A stretch of 64,000 bases of DNA from an uncultured Clostridia bacterium (GTDB lineage Bacteria > Bacillota > Clostridia > Lachnospirales > CAG-274): contig CALWLD010000001.1 in the NCBI GenBank assembly GCA_944381435.1, positions 186,001 to 250,000 on the forward strand. Reading direction: 5' to 3'. Below the pieces are notes generated by a model, which saw nothing but the letters and a program-made list of their open reading frames with translations, made no database searches and was not told the origin of the DNA. The translations under genes were made by a program, and so were the position numbers. Position 1 is the first letter of the stretch. Every line of letters starts with the position of its first letter. Positions 63,659 through 64,000 of the stretch are shown here, piece by piece.

Positions 63659-63707
63659 AGCATAAAGATAAGACTACCCGCTTAACGAGTAGTCTTATCT
63701 TTATGCT
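63659..63707. terminator. 19-bp hairpin between the SdpI-like gene and clpX
   Basis: AGCATAAAGATAAGACTAC and its exact complement around an 11-base loop. The T-run is on the minus strand (GCTTTTTATTA), so it mainly ends clpX, whose stop lies within the stem. Confidence 0.85.
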
Positions 63708-64000
63708 AATTCTTTTTTATCTTTATATACAAAAGTTGGCTTTTCTTCTCCATTTACAACCTTATCTGTTATAAGACATTTTTCAATATTATCATTAGAA
63801 GGTATGTCATACATTATATCTGTCATAAAGCCTTCAACTATGGCACGAAGCCCACGTGCTCCTGTTTCTTGCTTAATAGCCTTTTTAGCGATAGCTCTTA
63901 TAGCATCTTCAGTAAATTCTAAAACTACATTATCTAGCTCAAATAAATATTGATATTGTTTTATAAGTGCATTTTTAGGTTCAGTTAAGATAGATACTAA
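63701..64000 (-). CDS. clpX: ATP-dependent protease ATPase subunit ClpX (5' part outside window)
   Basis: The last 99 residues: [56 protein letters not shown] and the end KKELA. This is the sensor-2/C-terminal domain of ClpX, including the G-A-R-G-L-R Arg. It unfolds substrates for ClpP. The rest, including zinc-finger and Walker motifs, is beyond base 64000. Confidence 0.95.
   Translation of the reverse strand, partial: LVSILTEPKNALIKQYQYLFELDNVVLEFTEDAIRAIAKKAIKQETGARGLRAIVEGFMTDIMYDIPSNDNIEKCLITDKVVNGEEKPTFVYKDKKELA

Overview
The window is a very A+T-rich stretch from a motile, endospore-forming, Gram-positive bacterium of the class Clostridia, probably Lachnospirales-like. The evidence is the Firmicutes-type fla/che operon (ylxF-like gene, flbD/swrD, fliY, flhF-flhG, cheD, sigma-28), spore genes (spoIIR, CotF-like coat proteins), a PBP5-family carboxypeptidase, Gram-positive rpoB/rpoC, and strong AGGAGG ribosome sites. 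I cannot name the genus.

Region 1 (1-23648) is one long, tightly packed, plus-strand flagellar operon. It starts inside fliI and runs fliJ, ylxF-like, fliK, flgD, a TIGR02530-type flagellar operon gene, flgE, flbD/swrD, motA, motB, fliL, fliM, fliY, cheY, fliO-P-Q-R, flhB, flhA, flhF, flhG, a PilZ (c-di-GMP) protein, cheD, a small membrane protein, fliA (sigma-28), a FapA/DUF342 protein and three small accessory genes. It carries the rod, hook, export gate, stator, switch and part of chemotaxis. cheA, cheW, cheB and flagellin are not here. A sigma-A-type promoter and a 44-bp perfect palindrome split it after flgE.

Region 2 (23649-37594) is a series of plus-strand units, several with an identifiable promoter and terminator: mecA, a NahK-like sugar kinase, a 38-residue Cys-containing peptide gene, cardiolipin synthase, rplM-rpsI with a likely leader, and rpoB-rpoC with a long leader. 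rplJ/rplL are not upstream of rpoB. A VanZ-like gene and a DUF1653 gene follow.

Region 3 (37606-43249, minus strand) holds a nucleoside kinase with a TGS-like domain, nif3, trmK, a lipoprotein and a D-Ala-D-Ala carboxypeptidase. Region 4 (43359-51240, plus) holds a ComEA-like protein, a two-component system, a GerMN protein, comEC, holA and corA with a structured leader and candidate leader ORF.

Region 5 (51279-64000) is mixed in direction: two coat proteins, a DMT transporter, pyrE, a secreted stalk-domain protein with Ig-like repeats, pncB bracketed by three copies of a 113-122 bp repeat, an XRE regulator, spoIIR with a candidate sigma-F promoter, a MATE transporter, a 6S RNA gene on the minus strand, an HPr-like protein, murA, a membrane protein downstream of tRNA-Thr, an sdpR/sdpI-like pair, and the 3' end of clpX.

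Most of the window is ordinary core genome. The best candidates for something undescribed are the pncB-flanking repeat family, the 38-residue peptide gene, the corA leader, and the uncharacterised small genes at the end of the flagellar operon.
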